Shown: positions 46,312 through 55,290 of the stretch, piece after piece
Numbering within the stretch: position 1 is the stretch's first letter
Layout of the letters: the number at the start of each line of letters is the position of its first letter
Assembly (NCBI GenBank): GCA_050253535.1
Contig: JBFWIW010000003.1
Span: 6,647 to 70,646, forward strand
Reading direction: 5' to 3'
Source of the DNA: JBFWIW01 sp050253535
GTDB taxonomy: Bacteria; Bacillota; Clostridia; Oscillospirales; Oscillospiraceae
DNA length: 64,000 bases
Notes under the pieces: generated by a model
Seen by the model: the letters and a program-made list of their open reading frames with translations, nothing else
Told to the model about the DNA's origin: nothing
Databases searched by the model: none
Made by a program: the position numbers and the translations under genes

Positions 46312-47403
46312 ATGGCTGTAAAAATACTTCACGCGGCAGACTTCCATATGGACTCGCCCTATAATGCGCTGCCTGAGTCTATGGCGGCGCAGCGCAGGAG
46401 CGAAATGCGCGCACTTCTCCACAGGCTGTTCCATTTCGCCGAAAAAGAGGGTACGCAGCTTATTCTCCTCTCCGGCGACCTTCTGGAAAGCTCCGTCTCA
46501 TATCACGAGACACGGGAAGCGCTTCTATCCGCAATGGAAGGTTGTGTCGCAAAAATATTCATATCCCCGGGAAACCACGACTATTACTGTCCCACCTCGC
46601 CCTATGCTTACCTAGATTTTCCGGAAAACGTGCACATATTCCGCTCGCCGAGCATTTCCTCAGTCGAGCTCCCCGAACTCGGCGCGCGTGTATATGGCGC
46701 GGGCTTTATAGCTCAGTCGTGTCAGCCGCTGCTAACAAATTTTTCAGTTGAGAACGATGGACCTATAAACCTCATGGTCATGCACGGCGATATGTCCGGC
46801 GGAGAGTATAACCCTGTCTCCGAGAGCGATTTAGCGAAAACAAGTCTTGATTATGTGGCACTCGGCCACATCCACACATTCTCAGGCATCAAAAAGGCTG
46901 GGCGCACATTCTACGCATACCCCGGCTGCATAGAGGGGCGCGGCTTCGACGAAACAGGCGAAAAAGGTTTCATAGCCGGCACTGTCGATAAAGGGAAATG
47001 TGATCTGCGCTTCGTCCCCGCAGGCGGGCGCCAGTATCATATTGAAAAAATCGACCTCACGGGGCAATCCGACCCGACAGCTGCAATCCTTGAAAACCTC
47101 CCCGAAAATGCCGCCCGTGATGTCTACCGCCTTGTCATGACAGGCGAATTCTCCGGCGCGATTAACCTTGAAAAGCTGCAGAGCCTCCTCGCCGGAAGCT
47201 TTTACCGCGTGACTGTGAGGGATGGGACATACCTCCCGCGCGATATCTGGGCCGGCGCGGACGAGGATACCCTCACAGGCGGATTTCTGCGCCGTTTGCG
47301 CGCCGAATTTGATTCCGCTGCGGACGACAAAAAAGAACTCATAATCATGGCGGTGCGATACGGTCTCGCCGCTCTGGAGAAGCGGGAGGAGTGGCAGCCG
47401 TGA
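46312..47403 (+). CDS. yhaO: SbcD-like DNA repair nuclease (YhaO type)
   Basis: Metallophosphoesterase of the Mre11/SbcD superfamily, 363 residues. It has ILHAADFHMDSPY, LILLSGDLLES, ISPGNHDYY and MHGDMSGGE with VALGHIH, so all metal ligands are present. It likely acts as the nuclease partner of the adjacent SbcC-like ATPase. Its reading frame overlaps the next gene by a few bases. GGAGGTG site before the ATG. Confidence 0.9.
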   Translation: MAVKILHAADFHMDSPYNALPESMAAQRRSEMRALLHRLFHFAEKEGTQLILLSGDLLESSVSYHETREALLSAMEGCVAKIFISPGNHDYYCPTSPYAYLDFPENVHIFRSPSISSVELPELGARVYGAGFIAQSCQPLLTNFSVENDGPINLMVMHGDMSGGEYNPVSESDLAKTSLDYVALGHIHTFSGIKKAGRTFYAYPGCIEGRGFDETGEKGFIAGTVDKGKCDLRFVPAGGRQYHIEKIDLTGQSDPTAAILENLPENAARDVYRLVMTGEFSGAINLEKLQSLLAGSFYRVTVRDGTYLPRDIWAGADEDTLTGGFLRRLRAEFDSAADDKKELIIMAVRYGLAALEKREEWQP

Positions 47404-49652
47404 TAATAAAACGCCTATCCGCCTCCTTCGGGAACCTTAAAAACGATACGCTATGCCTGAAAAGCGGGCTCAACATAATTGAAGCGCCAAACGAGACGGG
47501 CAAATCCACATGGTGTGCGTTCATCCGTACTATGCTCTACGGCGTAAACACTTCCGACCGCGACAAAACCGGTTATCTTTCCGACAAAACTCGTTACCGC
47601 CCATGGAACGGCGGGGCGATGGAGGGAACCATGGAGGTGGAAACCGGCGGAAGGCACATTACGCTCCAGCGTACAGCACAGGGTCAGGCCCCGATGAAAA
47701 AATTTTCAGCCTTATACACGGGTACCGGGGAAAGGGCCGAGTATCTCTCCGGTGAGACAGCCGGCGAGGCGCTTACCGGAATGCCCGAACGTGTTTTTGA
47801 GCGCACGGCCTTCATAAGGCAGGCCGGCATGCATATCGGCGGTGACTCCGAACTTGAAAAGCGCATAAATTCCATAGTATCCACCGGTGAAGAAACGACC
47901 TCCTTCACCGAAACAAACGAGATGCTCGAATTATGGAAAAGGCGGCTGCAATCCTCCAAAAATACCGGTTCTATCCCCAGACTCAAGTCGGAGTTGTCGT
48001 CAAACGAAGAAAAGCTGCTAAAAATGCAAAAGGTGCAGGAGGAGCTCGCCGAAATGCGCCGTAGTATCCGCAGGCTGGAAAGCCAGAAAAAGCAGTCTGA
48101 AGAGGAACTCAAAACCCATGACGTGCTCGACCGCCTTACCGAAAAGCGCAGGATAACGGAAGCCGCCGCCCGGGCAACACAGGCAGAGAATGACGCTGCA
48201 TTTATCCGACGTCAGCTGACTGTAAATGGCCGGCTCACTACTCGGGAAGACATTTCACGCCTGCGAGAGGACGCGGCCTCGCTCTCATCACTGCACTCAG
48301 TATTTCTGCACGCGGAAGAGGCAAAAAAAGAGGCCGAGGCTGAAAAAAAGACCGCCGAGCTTCCCCTGAAGTCATCACCGTTTACAGGCCTTAATGAAGA
48401 GGCTGTAAGCAGACTGATGGAAACTGCGGGGTCGGCACATAAGGCTGACTCAGAAAAATCAGACAAAAAGCCAATGCCGAAGCGCGCGCTTCTTACAGCG
48501 TCTATAGTCTTATTCATTGGCACAATACTTGCGCTTACATTAACATACTATTTGGCGGCAGCCATCTTGGCAGCTATCTCATTCTTCGTCGGTATCCTCT
48601 TCTTACGTACACCCAAAATTGATAACAGTGCCAAAAACACACTTGAACAGCTCCTCGCAAAGTATTCCTTTTCCTCCGCCGATGACTTCTGCCAAGCCGC
48701 GGAGACGTATATTTCAATGTTCAGGGTGGCTGAGCAAAAATCACTTGCCCTAATGGCGGCGCAAAAAAGCGCCTCCTCCGCCCATGAAGCTGCTGATGAG
48801 ACGACAGCGCGTTTTCTTGCCAAAGTCAAGGAGCTGTTCCCGAATATAAAAACTCTTGCCGACGTTTCCCGCGCACTCACGGACTTTGAGGCGCTCTGTG
48901 AGCGGCTCACTAAGGCGGAGTTTACCCTACTATCTGAGCAGAGTATATGCCAGGCCCTCGCCCAGAGCTTCAGCGGCGATCCTATGGCCGAGGATGAATC
49001 CGTCCTCTCCCCTCCGCTCCGCAGCCGCGAAGATAACGTCGAATACCTAAAGCGCTTAGTCAAACAGATAGAAGAAGAGACGGCAAAATTCAACGTTGCC
49101 TCAGGCGAGGCAAGGGTTCTCGGGGATCCCGCCGCTATATTGACCGCAATTAATTCCTGTCGTGATGAGATTGCAGCACAGGAAAAGAAATATGCAGCAC
49201 TGCAGTTTGCCTCAGGTGCTCTTTACGACGCAAACACCGAGATGCAGAACAGATTTTCCCCGCTTTTGGGCGCGGAGGCCGGTAAAATTATGCGTGAACT
49301 TACCGGCGGAAAATATGAGAAGCTCACCTTCAATCGTACCTTCGTGGCCGAGGCGCGGGAAACCGGAGCCTCCGTTACGCGCTCCGCCCTGTCTCTTTCC
49401 ACAGGGACCGGCGACCAGCTATATTTTTCTCTGCGTCTTGCCATGTGCCGGCTCCTCACGGGAAACGCAGAGCCGTGTCCTATAATTCTCGATGACGCAC
49501 TCGTAAGTTTCGATGATGCTCGGCTTTCCTCGGCGCTTGACCTTCTTAAAGACCTCTCTCAGAAAAGACAGATCATAGTTTTCACCTGCCACAACCGCGA
49601 AGCGTTACACTTTTCAGGAGATTGCTCAGTTAACGTTGTCCGGCTCGATTAA
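47400..49652 (+). CDS. yhaN: SbcC/Rad50-like ATPase with internal membrane hairpin (YhaN type)
   Basis: About 750 residues. The N-terminal half-ATPase is IEAPNETGKSTWCAFIR. Long coiled coils flank a central pair of hydrophobic helices (LLTASIVLFIGTILALTL and YYLAAAILAAISFFVGILF). The C-terminal half has the signature LSTGTGDQLYFSLRLA and Walker B PIILDDALVSFDD. The membrane hairpin in place of a zinc hook is typical for YhaN. GTG 47400 has GGGAGGA 9 bases before it; GTG 47391 would be too close. It forms an operon with yhaO. Confidence 0.88.
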   Translation: MIIKRLSASFGNLKNDTLCLKSGLNIIEAPNETGKSTWCAFIRTMLYGVNTSDRDKTGYLSDKTRYRPWNGGAMEGTMEVETGGRHITLQRTAQGQAPMKKFSALYTGTGERAEYLSGETAGEALTGMPERVFERTAFIRQAGMHIGGDSELEKRINSIVSTGEETTSFTETNEMLELWKRRLQSSKNTGSIPRLKSELSSNEEKLLKMQKVQEELAEMRRSIRRLESQKKQSEEELKTHDVLDRLTEKRRITEAAARATQAENDAAFIRRQLTVNGRLTTREDISRLREDAASLSSLHSVFLHAEEAKKEAEAEKKTAELPLKSSPFTGLNEEAVSRLMETAGSAHKADSEKSDKKPMPKRALLTASIVLFIGTILALTLTYYLAAAILAAISFFVGILFLRTPKIDNSAKNTLEQLLAKYSFSSADDFCQAAETYISMFRVAEQKSLALMAAQKSASSAHEAADETTARFLAKVKELFPNIKTLADVSRALTDFEALCERLTKAEFTLLSEQSICQALAQSFSGDPMAEDESVLSPPLRSREDNVEYLKRLVKQIEEETAKFNVASGEARVLGDPAAILTAINSCRDEIAAQEKKYAALQFASGALYDANTEMQNRFSPLLGAEAGKIMRELTGGKYEKLTFNRTFVAEARETGASVTRSALSLSTGTGDQLYFSLRLAMCRLLTGNAEPCPIILDDALVSFDDARLSSALDLLKDLSQKRQIIVFTCHNREALHFSGDCSVNVVRLD

Positions 49653-49663
49653 GCCGGTCTGCA

Positions 49664-49701
49664 AGCAGAATGACTGGATGTATACATCCAGTCATTCTGC
49701 T
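49664..49701. terminator. Perfect palindrome after yhaN
   Basis: AGCAGAATGACTGGATG and CATCCAGTCATTCTGCT form a perfect 17-bp stem with a TATA loop. There is no T-run after it on the + strand, so a terminator is likely but not certain. Confidence 0.6.
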
Positions 49702-50420
49702 GCATCTAACGTCGATACTTTGAGGTTATGCAGCTTCCTCTATCTTGCATATTCATAGGGTAATAATATATGAAACCTTAACAATGGCTGGTTTCAACGT
49801 GCGAAAACATTATTTTAGCATTTTCTTAACGCCATTCGTTTTTCTCTTTATTAGCATTTCAAAACACTTTAAAATGTCGAAAATTGTTTGTTTTTATTGT
49901 TTTTTGTATTAATTACAATTTAGTTTTCCATATCGCTTTTTCCGCCTATTTGTCCAATGCTGAAGGGGAGCATACAAAATAATATTGACAATAAGACGAA
50001 TACGCTATATTATATTCACAAATTGTTAAAAATTCAGTCGGTGTATGCTATATAATTCGGGCATTCTAATGAGTCTCGAGCCGCTCCATCTTATTTGCTG
50101 AGCGTGTATTTAAAGTTATTTTTATTTGATTTCCTTCACCGTGCTGAAATTCAATTTCCGTAGTGCGGCGCTTTTTTTGCCGTAAAATCATTCTTCCTTA
50201 CTCTTATCAAACAGCGGTAAACTTCCTCAATGTGTTTGCCTGTTTTTGCAGGCCATACTAATCGGGGAATATTTTTTCCGTTAGCATGGTAACGACTTGG
50301 AATATTGAGTAAATATTGTATTTGGAGGTGTTGTATCGAGCTGTTTATTTTTGAAACTCCCCTGGTGGGTCTATCTGACAGCATTTCAGCGATCGTCATA
50401 CAAGAAAGGAGAAATTTTAT
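49702..50420. other. AT-rich spacer and long leader of dctQM
   Basis: About 720 bases with no supportable gene. A good promoter, TTGACA (49985-49990) and TATTAT (50008-50013) with 17-base spacing, would give a leader of roughly 400 bases before dctQ. A frame of 82 codons on the - strand (50151-50399) has no recognisable family or ribosome site and is not called. Base composition drops sharply from the genes to the left, which marks the start of the accessory region. Confidence 0.5.
49985..50013 (+). promoter_or_regulatory. Promoter of dctQM
   Basis: TTGACA and TATTAT with exactly 17 bases between, about 400 bases before the dctQ start. Confidence 0.6.
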
Positions 50421-50912
50421 TTGAAAGTCTTACGTTGGATCGACAAGAATGCCGAGGCAGCATTTCTGGTAACGGCTCTTTGGTCCGTCAGCTTCATCAT
50501 GTTCCTCCAGGTTATCATGAGGTATGTTTTTAAAAATACTCTTTCGTGGCCGGAAGAATACTCCCGTTATGTATTTATCTGGTTTGCGTTTATCGGTCTT
50601 AGTTATGGTATCCGTTATAACTGCCACATCCGTATTGATATATTTGAAACCTTTATACCTAAACTAAAGGTTCCTCTCATGATCATTGATGATATCGGGT
50701 TCTTCCTTTTCTGTGTCCTTCTGTGGGTACCGGGCTGGAATTCAGTTAACGGTATGATCGAATCCGGTCAGCGCAGCGCTGCAATGGAAATTTCAATGAT
50801 GTGGATTTATCTTGCGCCATTCTGCGGTTTCATCCTTACGCCTATCCGCATTATTCAGAAATATATATTGCTGATTTACGGTTTGATCAAGAAAAAGAAG
50901 GAGGCTAAATAA
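50421..50912 (+). CDS. dctQ: TRAP transporter small permease
   Basis: A 163-residue, four-helix membrane subunit of a tripartite ATP-independent transporter. The family pattern is FIMFLQVIMRYVFKNTLSWPEEYSRYVFIW, with FIGLSYGIR and CHIRID after it. The start is TTG after AAAGGAG. It works with DctM and a secreted DctP receptor to bring in organic acids using a sodium gradient. It is 3 bases from dctM. Confidence 0.94.
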   Translation: MKVLRWIDKNAEAAFLVTALWSVSFIMFLQVIMRYVFKNTLSWPEEYSRYVFIWFAFIGLSYGIRYNCHIRIDIFETFIPKLKVPLMIIDDIGFFLFCVLLWVPGWNSVNGMIESGQRSAAMEISMMWIYLAPFCGFILTPIRIIQKYILLIYGLIKKKKEAK

Positions 50913-50915
50913 GTT

Positions 50916-52205
50916 ATGCTGGGTCTTATTTTTGGTGTTTTCTTCGGAACCCTCCTTATTGGAATCCCGATCGGCGTTGCAATTGGCTTCACCTGCATCC
51001 TTATATCGATGGCAGTTCCGACAGTTACCGTTTCTCTCGAGTACATGTTCCGTAATATGGTCATGGCGCTGGACTCTTTCGTACTACTGGCTGTTCCGCT
51101 CTTCATCCTCTCCGGTAACCTGATGGCTGAGGGCGGCATCTCTGACAGACTTTACGGATTTTTCTCCTATTTCATAGGCAATACCACCGGCGGTATGCCG
51201 AATACAGCTATTGTAACCTGCCTGTTTTACGGCGCTATTTCCGGCTCCGCTCCCGCAACCGTCGCGGCTGTCGGCGCCATGTGTATCCCTGTTCTCGTTA
51301 ACCTCGGCTACAGCAAGAAATTCGTCGTGGGCATGGTCGCCACGGCAGGCGGTCTCGGTGTAATAATCCCGCCGTCCATACCTTTCGTCATGTACGGTCT
51401 GTCCTCTACGGAGTCCGTTGGTGACCTGTTTATCGCAGGTATCATCCCCGGCCTTATCATCGGCGCCATCATGATGACTTACACCTACTTCTACTGCAAG
51501 AAAGTCGGAGAAGACAAGGAAAAGCTCGAAGCCAATTTCAGAAAAATCAGATCCGGCGGATTCTGGAACTGCTTCAAGAACAGCTTTCTTGCCCTCCTCT
51601 GCCCCGTCATTATTCTTGGCGGAATCTACACAGGTGTGTTCACCCCCACAGAAGCGGCGGACGTCTCTGTTATATACGCTCTTATTGTCTCGGTCTTAAT
51701 CTACAGGACGATGAAGCCCTGGGATATCGTCAAGATAGCCCTCTCTTCTCTGAAGACCATTGGACCCATCTTCCTTATCTGCTCGACCGCTACGGTTTTC
51801 GGACGTATGCTCACCCTTATGAATGTTCCTCAAGATTTGGCCGAGTCAGTCATGGCGGCCTTCAACTCCAAAGTACCGCTCCTTCTAATTATAAACGTAT
51901 TTCTCCTCTTCGTCGGTATGGTTATGGATACCCTCGCGGCTATCCTTATCCTCACCCCGATACTGCTGCCGCTTGTTAAGGCCTTTGGTGTGAACGCCAT
52001 TCACTTTGGTGTCATTATGACCGTCAACCTCGCAATCGGCTTCGTTACTCCCCCCGTCGGCGTCAACCTGTATGTCGCAAGTTCAATAGGAAACGTATCA
52101 GTCATAGATGTCGCAAAACACGCGTTACCATATATCATATGTTTCCTCTTTGCACTGTTGGCCATCACTTTTATCCCCTGGCTTTCCAACTGCATCGTAA
52201 GCTAA
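50916..52205 (+). CDS. dctM: TRAP transporter large permease
   Basis: A 429-residue channel subunit with about 12 membrane helices. Family features are ILSGNLMAEGGISDRL, GAISGSAPATVAAVG, PPSIPFVMYG, GVFTPTEAADVSVIYAL and a C-terminal NLAIGFVTPPVGVNLYV. GGAGG site before the ATG. No dctP lies directly in this operon; the receptors are separate genes downstream. Confidence 0.96.
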   Translation: MLGLIFGVFFGTLLIGIPIGVAIGFTCILISMAVPTVTVSLEYMFRNMVMALDSFVLLAVPLFILSGNLMAEGGISDRLYGFFSYFIGNTTGGMPNTAIVTCLFYGAISGSAPATVAAVGAMCIPVLVNLGYSKKFVVGMVATAGGLGVIIPPSIPFVMYGLSSTESVGDLFIAGIIPGLIIGAIMMTYTYFYCKKVGEDKEKLEANFRKIRSGGFWNCFKNSFLALLCPVIILGGIYTGVFTPTEAADVSVIYALIVSVLIYRTMKPWDIVKIALSSLKTIGPIFLICSTATVFGRMLTLMNVPQDLAESVMAAFNSKVPLLLIINVFLLFVGMVMDTLAAILILTPILLPLVKAFGVNAIHFGVIMTVNLAIGFVTPPVGVNLYVASSIGNVSVIDVAKHALPYIICFLFALLAITFIPWLSNCIVS

Positions 52206-52243
52206 GAGTAAGATTATAAAAACAGACCGTTTAATACGACTTT

Positions 52244-52281
52244 ATCAATTGAAGCGATTCTTTCGAATCGCTTCAATTGAT
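52244..52281. terminator. Perfect inverted repeat after dctM
   Basis: ATCAATTGAAGCGATTC and GAATCGCTTCAATTGAT form a 17-bp perfect stem with a TTTC loop. It is probably a terminator or processing hairpin that separates dctQM from the dehydrogenase genes. Confidence 0.6.
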
Positions 52282-52370
52282 GCATTTTAAGCGAAAACAA
52301 CACGAACAAACGGTACTCAATATAATCAAAAACAAAAACAAATAGTAATATTTGTAAAGGAGTACGCTTT

Positions 52371-53357
52371 ATGCCGAAATATGTAATGATTGACAGCCAT
52401 ATACTACCAGGCGCAAGGTACGATATAGAGGAAAAAATTCTTGGCGAAGCCGGTATCGAATGCATCATTGCCGAGTGCAAAACCGACGATGAAATAGTCG
52501 CGCTTTGTGCGGACGCGGAGGCTGTCGGTCTGCTTGTCTATCCCATAACAGCCCAGCTCATGGACCGCCTGCCAAAGCTCAAAACACTTGTGCGCTACGG
52601 TATAGGCGTTGATACAATAGATATTGCCGCAGCAACCGAGCGCGGCATTATGGTCTGCAATCTGCCAGACTATTGTCTGGAAGACGTTGCATCCCACGCG
52701 CTTTCATTATTCCTGGGTGTCCTGCGCAAAACCACCCTTTTCGACAGAATTGTCCGTACCGGCGTTTGGAACAATAACGACGGATACCGCGTACACCGCG
52801 TATCAAACATGACCATCGGCACCGTAGGTATCGGTAACATTGCCCGCCATTTTATAAAGTATGTAAAGCCTTTCGGCCCACGCGTCATCTCTTATGACCC
52901 CTATGCCCCCGACTCATTATTTGAGCAGGTCGGCGCAGAACGAGTAACATTTGAAGAACTTATCGAACAGTCGGACGCCATATCCATCCATGTCCCGCTC
53001 ACCGAGGAAACACGCCATCTCTTTAATAAAGAAATTTTTAAGAAAATGAAGAATTCCTGCCTGCTCGTAAACACCGCCCGCGGTCCCATTGTCAGCCAGG
53101 ATGATCTCGTCTGGGCGCTGAAAAGCGGCGAGATTATGGCCGCCGGCATGGACGTTATGGAGAGAGAGCCGCTCACCGATCTCACCGATGAGTGCTTTGA
53201 GCTCGACAACCTGATTTTGACGCCCCACAGTGCATACAATTCTATTGAGGCTGAAATCGAGCAGCATGAGAAGGTCGCCATTTCAGTCGTAGAGATTGTT
53301 GGTAAGGGTAGTTTTCCCTACAACGTGTTTAACCGGAAGGGCCTCCTTGCAAAATAA
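52371..53357 (+). CDS. D-2-hydroxyacid dehydrogenase, C-terminal-binding-protein type (copy 1)
   Basis: A 328-residue NAD-dependent 2-hydroxyacid dehydrogenase. The Rossmann motif is IGTVGIGNIARHF. Catalytic Arg is in NTARGPIVSQDDL, Glu in DVMEREPL, and His in TPHSAYNS. It is like the CtBP/glyoxylate-reductase branch. The substrate is unknown; reduction or oxidation of an acid brought in by the neighbouring TRAP system is an inference. AAAGGAG site before the ATG. Confidence 0.88.
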   Translation: MPKYVMIDSHILPGARYDIEEKILGEAGIECIIAECKTDDEIVALCADAEAVGLLVYPITAQLMDRLPKLKTLVRYGIGVDTIDIAAATERGIMVCNLPDYCLEDVASHALSLFLGVLRKTTLFDRIVRTGVWNNNDGYRVHRVSNMTIGTVGIGNIARHFIKYVKPFGPRVISYDPYAPDSLFEQVGAERVTFEELIEQSDAISIHVPLTEETRHLFNKEIFKKMKNSCLLVNTARGPIVSQDDLVWALKSGEIMAAGMDVMEREPLTDLTDECFELDNLILTPHSAYNSIEAEIEQHEKVAISVVEIVGKGSFPYNVFNRKGLLAK

Positions 53358-53452
53358 GCCCTTTACGCAGAGCTTTATTCTTTAAATGGCGAGATTTAAA
53401 ATGATAAAAGTCAGAAAGAAAGGCTGAATACAACAGTAAAGGATGTAATATT

Positions 53453-54448
53453 ATGCCTACATATGCACTAATTGATACTCACCTTCAGCCGAACGGTGAT
53501 TGGAGTATAGAGGCCGGGATTTGCAAAGCGCACGGCATGAATTGTATTACCGCCGAATGCATAACCGATGACGAGGTCGTCTCTTTCGCCAAGGAAGCGG
53601 AAGCAATCGGTCTTCTGAATTACAGTTTCACAGCTGAGCTTATGGACCGCCTGCCAAAACTAAAAATGCTCGTTCGCTACGGAATCGGCTTCGACACGAT
53701 CGATGTTCCCGCTGCAACCGAGCGTGGAATCGTAGTCTGCAATCTGCCCGACTACTGCCAACCAGAGGTAGCTACCCACGCTTTCGCGCTCCTCATGGAT
53801 ATTAACCGCCAGGTCACTTTCCTTGACAAGAACATCCGTGCCGGAATATGGAAGGGCAACGACGGATACCCATTCCATCGTCTCTCCTGTATGACCATAG
53901 GTACTTTCGGTATCGGCAGCATAGCCCGGCAGTTTGTCAAGTATATTCGCGAAGGTTACGGCTCCCGTATCATTTCCTATGACCCTTATGCTCCCGACTC
54001 CGTCTTCGAAGAAAATGGAGTCGAAAGAGTGACTTTCGACGAACTTCTCACTCAGTCCGATGCCATCTCCATACACGTCCCTCTCACAGAAGAGACTCAT
54101 AACATATTTAACAAGGACACCATTGCAAAGATGAAGGACGGTGCCTATCTCATAAATACGGCCCGCGGCCCCATTGTTAATCAGGACGACCTTGTCGCCG
54201 CTCTTAAGACCGGTAAGATAAAGGCTGCCGGTATGGACGTTCTGGAGCGGGAGCCTGTCACCGATATTACAGAGGAGTGCTATACCTGCAATAACCTGCT
54301 CATTACACCGCACAGCGCATATAATTCCATAGAGGCACAGCAGGAGCAGCATGAGAAGGCTGCGATCTCAGCGGTCGAGGTATGTGTAAATAACATCGTG
54401 CCCTATAACGCCATAAACAAAAAGCTTGTTAAGAAGGTAAAGATTTAA
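53453..54448 (+). CDS. D-2-hydroxyacid dehydrogenase, C-terminal-binding-protein type (copy 2)
   Basis: A 331-residue paralog of the gene just before it, identical to it over long blocks (YGIG, ATERGI, NLPDYC, NTARGPIV and TPHSAYNSIEA). The same catalytic Arg, Glu and His are present. It arose by tandem duplication. Differences are concentrated in the N-terminal substrate domain (LIDTHLQPNGDWSIEAG), so the two copies may prefer different acids. Its own AAAGGA site is present. Confidence 0.88.
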   Translation: MPTYALIDTHLQPNGDWSIEAGICKAHGMNCITAECITDDEVVSFAKEAEAIGLLNYSFTAELMDRLPKLKMLVRYGIGFDTIDVPAATERGIVVCNLPDYCQPEVATHAFALLMDINRQVTFLDKNIRAGIWKGNDGYPFHRLSCMTIGTFGIGSIARQFVKYIREGYGSRIISYDPYAPDSVFEENGVERVTFDELLTQSDAISIHVPLTEETHNIFNKDTIAKMKDGAYLINTARGPIVNQDDLVAALKTGKIKAAGMDVLEREPVTDITEECYTCNNLLITPHSAYNSIEAQQEQHEKAAISAVEVCVNNIVPYNAINKKLVKKVKI

Positions 54449-54519
54449 ATTGTAATAGAACGGTGGCATGATTGCCATAAACCCGGAGCTTAAACATATA
54501 TGGCCATACTGAAAAAGGG

Positions 54520-54544
54520 TGGGGCACCTCGGTGTGCCGCCCCA
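54520..54544 (+). terminator. Possible terminator after the dehydrogenase pair
   Basis: TGGGG and CCCCA close a GC-rich hairpin with an inner CAC/GTG pairing. No clear T-run. Low support. Confidence 0.35.
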
Positions 54545-54567
54545 GGGCGAACACACCCAGGTCAAAA

Positions 54568-54885
54568 GGGTCTGTCTCAGAATTTTAGAATTACGCAGCC
54601 TGACGCCGTTTTTCGAGCGGCGTCAGGCTCGTTTTTGTTCGGATGCGCTCGTTGCTGTAGAATTCGATGTATTCGTCGATCAACTGTCCGGCCTCATCAA
54701 AAGTTTTCAGTTTATGCCTGTAAATGCATTCGGTTTTGAGAATGGAAAAGAAATTTTCGGCCATAGCATTGTCAGATTCCACGTCTTGGCACGGATGGCG
54801 TTATGCCATACTCTTGAGTCAGGGAAAAACATGCTTGTGAGGTGTATTGGACCCCCTTCGCCGTGGAGGTGCAGCTCTGCAGAAG
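54568..54885 (-). pseudogene. Decayed IS3-family transposase (C-terminal part)
   Basis: On the - strand, the region encodes pieces of the integrase-like transposase core: GVQYTSQACFSLTQEYGITPSVPRRG, then in another frame NAMAENFFSILKTECIYRHKL and EFYSNERIRTKTSLTPLEKR, ending at 54591. At least two frame breaks are visible, one near LHGEG/GVQY and one after RRG. The upstream three quarters of the transposase and its OrfA are missing. GGGTCTGTCTCAGAATTT at 54568 may be a remaining IS end. Confidence 0.8.
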
Positions 54886-54926
54886 ACCGCCTGTCGTAGT
54901 TTCTATCCTATGACAGGCGGTCTTTT
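54883..54926 (+). terminator. Strong hairpin with T-run beside the IS remnant
   Basis: AAGACCGCCTGTC pairs perfectly with GACAGGCGGTCTT and is followed by TTTCC. It faces right on the + strand, at the point where the transposase sequence stops. It may have come with the broken element. Confidence 0.6.
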
Positions 54927-55290
54927 CCTTGCAATTTCCGTTTTCGCCGGGGTGGCACACGGTGACCCACCCTTTAATTTTATGTAACGTGCTATGCTCT
55001 AAATTGTATAATATATTTTACAATTATTTTCTCAATATATATTTATTGTCTACCGGCGTATTGTAATTATAATTAATTTTAATATATTTGTAATATTTCT
55101 ATTGTTTTTTTTAGGAACGTGGTGTATTATGGTATAACCATTAAGCGGGTTATGGTAAAACACAATCTCAGATTATCTTGGATCTTATGCCCCCGTTCCG
55201 GCCTTTTGGAAACATCCGTACAGCCGATACATCAGATCAGAGCGAACGCCGTTCGCAGGATAATCAAACTATCTTGAAAGGAAATAAAAC
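54927..55290. other. AT-rich leader region of the first dctP
   Basis: No supportable gene. It holds a small GGGTGG/CCACCC hairpin (about 54956-54977). A promoter, TTGTCT (55046-55051) with TATAAT (55068-55073) at 16-base spacing, follows. A dyad TATAACC...GGGTTATGG near 55133-55157 may be a regulator site or leader hairpin. Confidence 0.45.

Noticed and set aside
50151..50399. 82-codon reverse frame in the dctQ leader
   Set aside because: No recognised family and no ribosome site. It is probably random in an AT-rich spacer.
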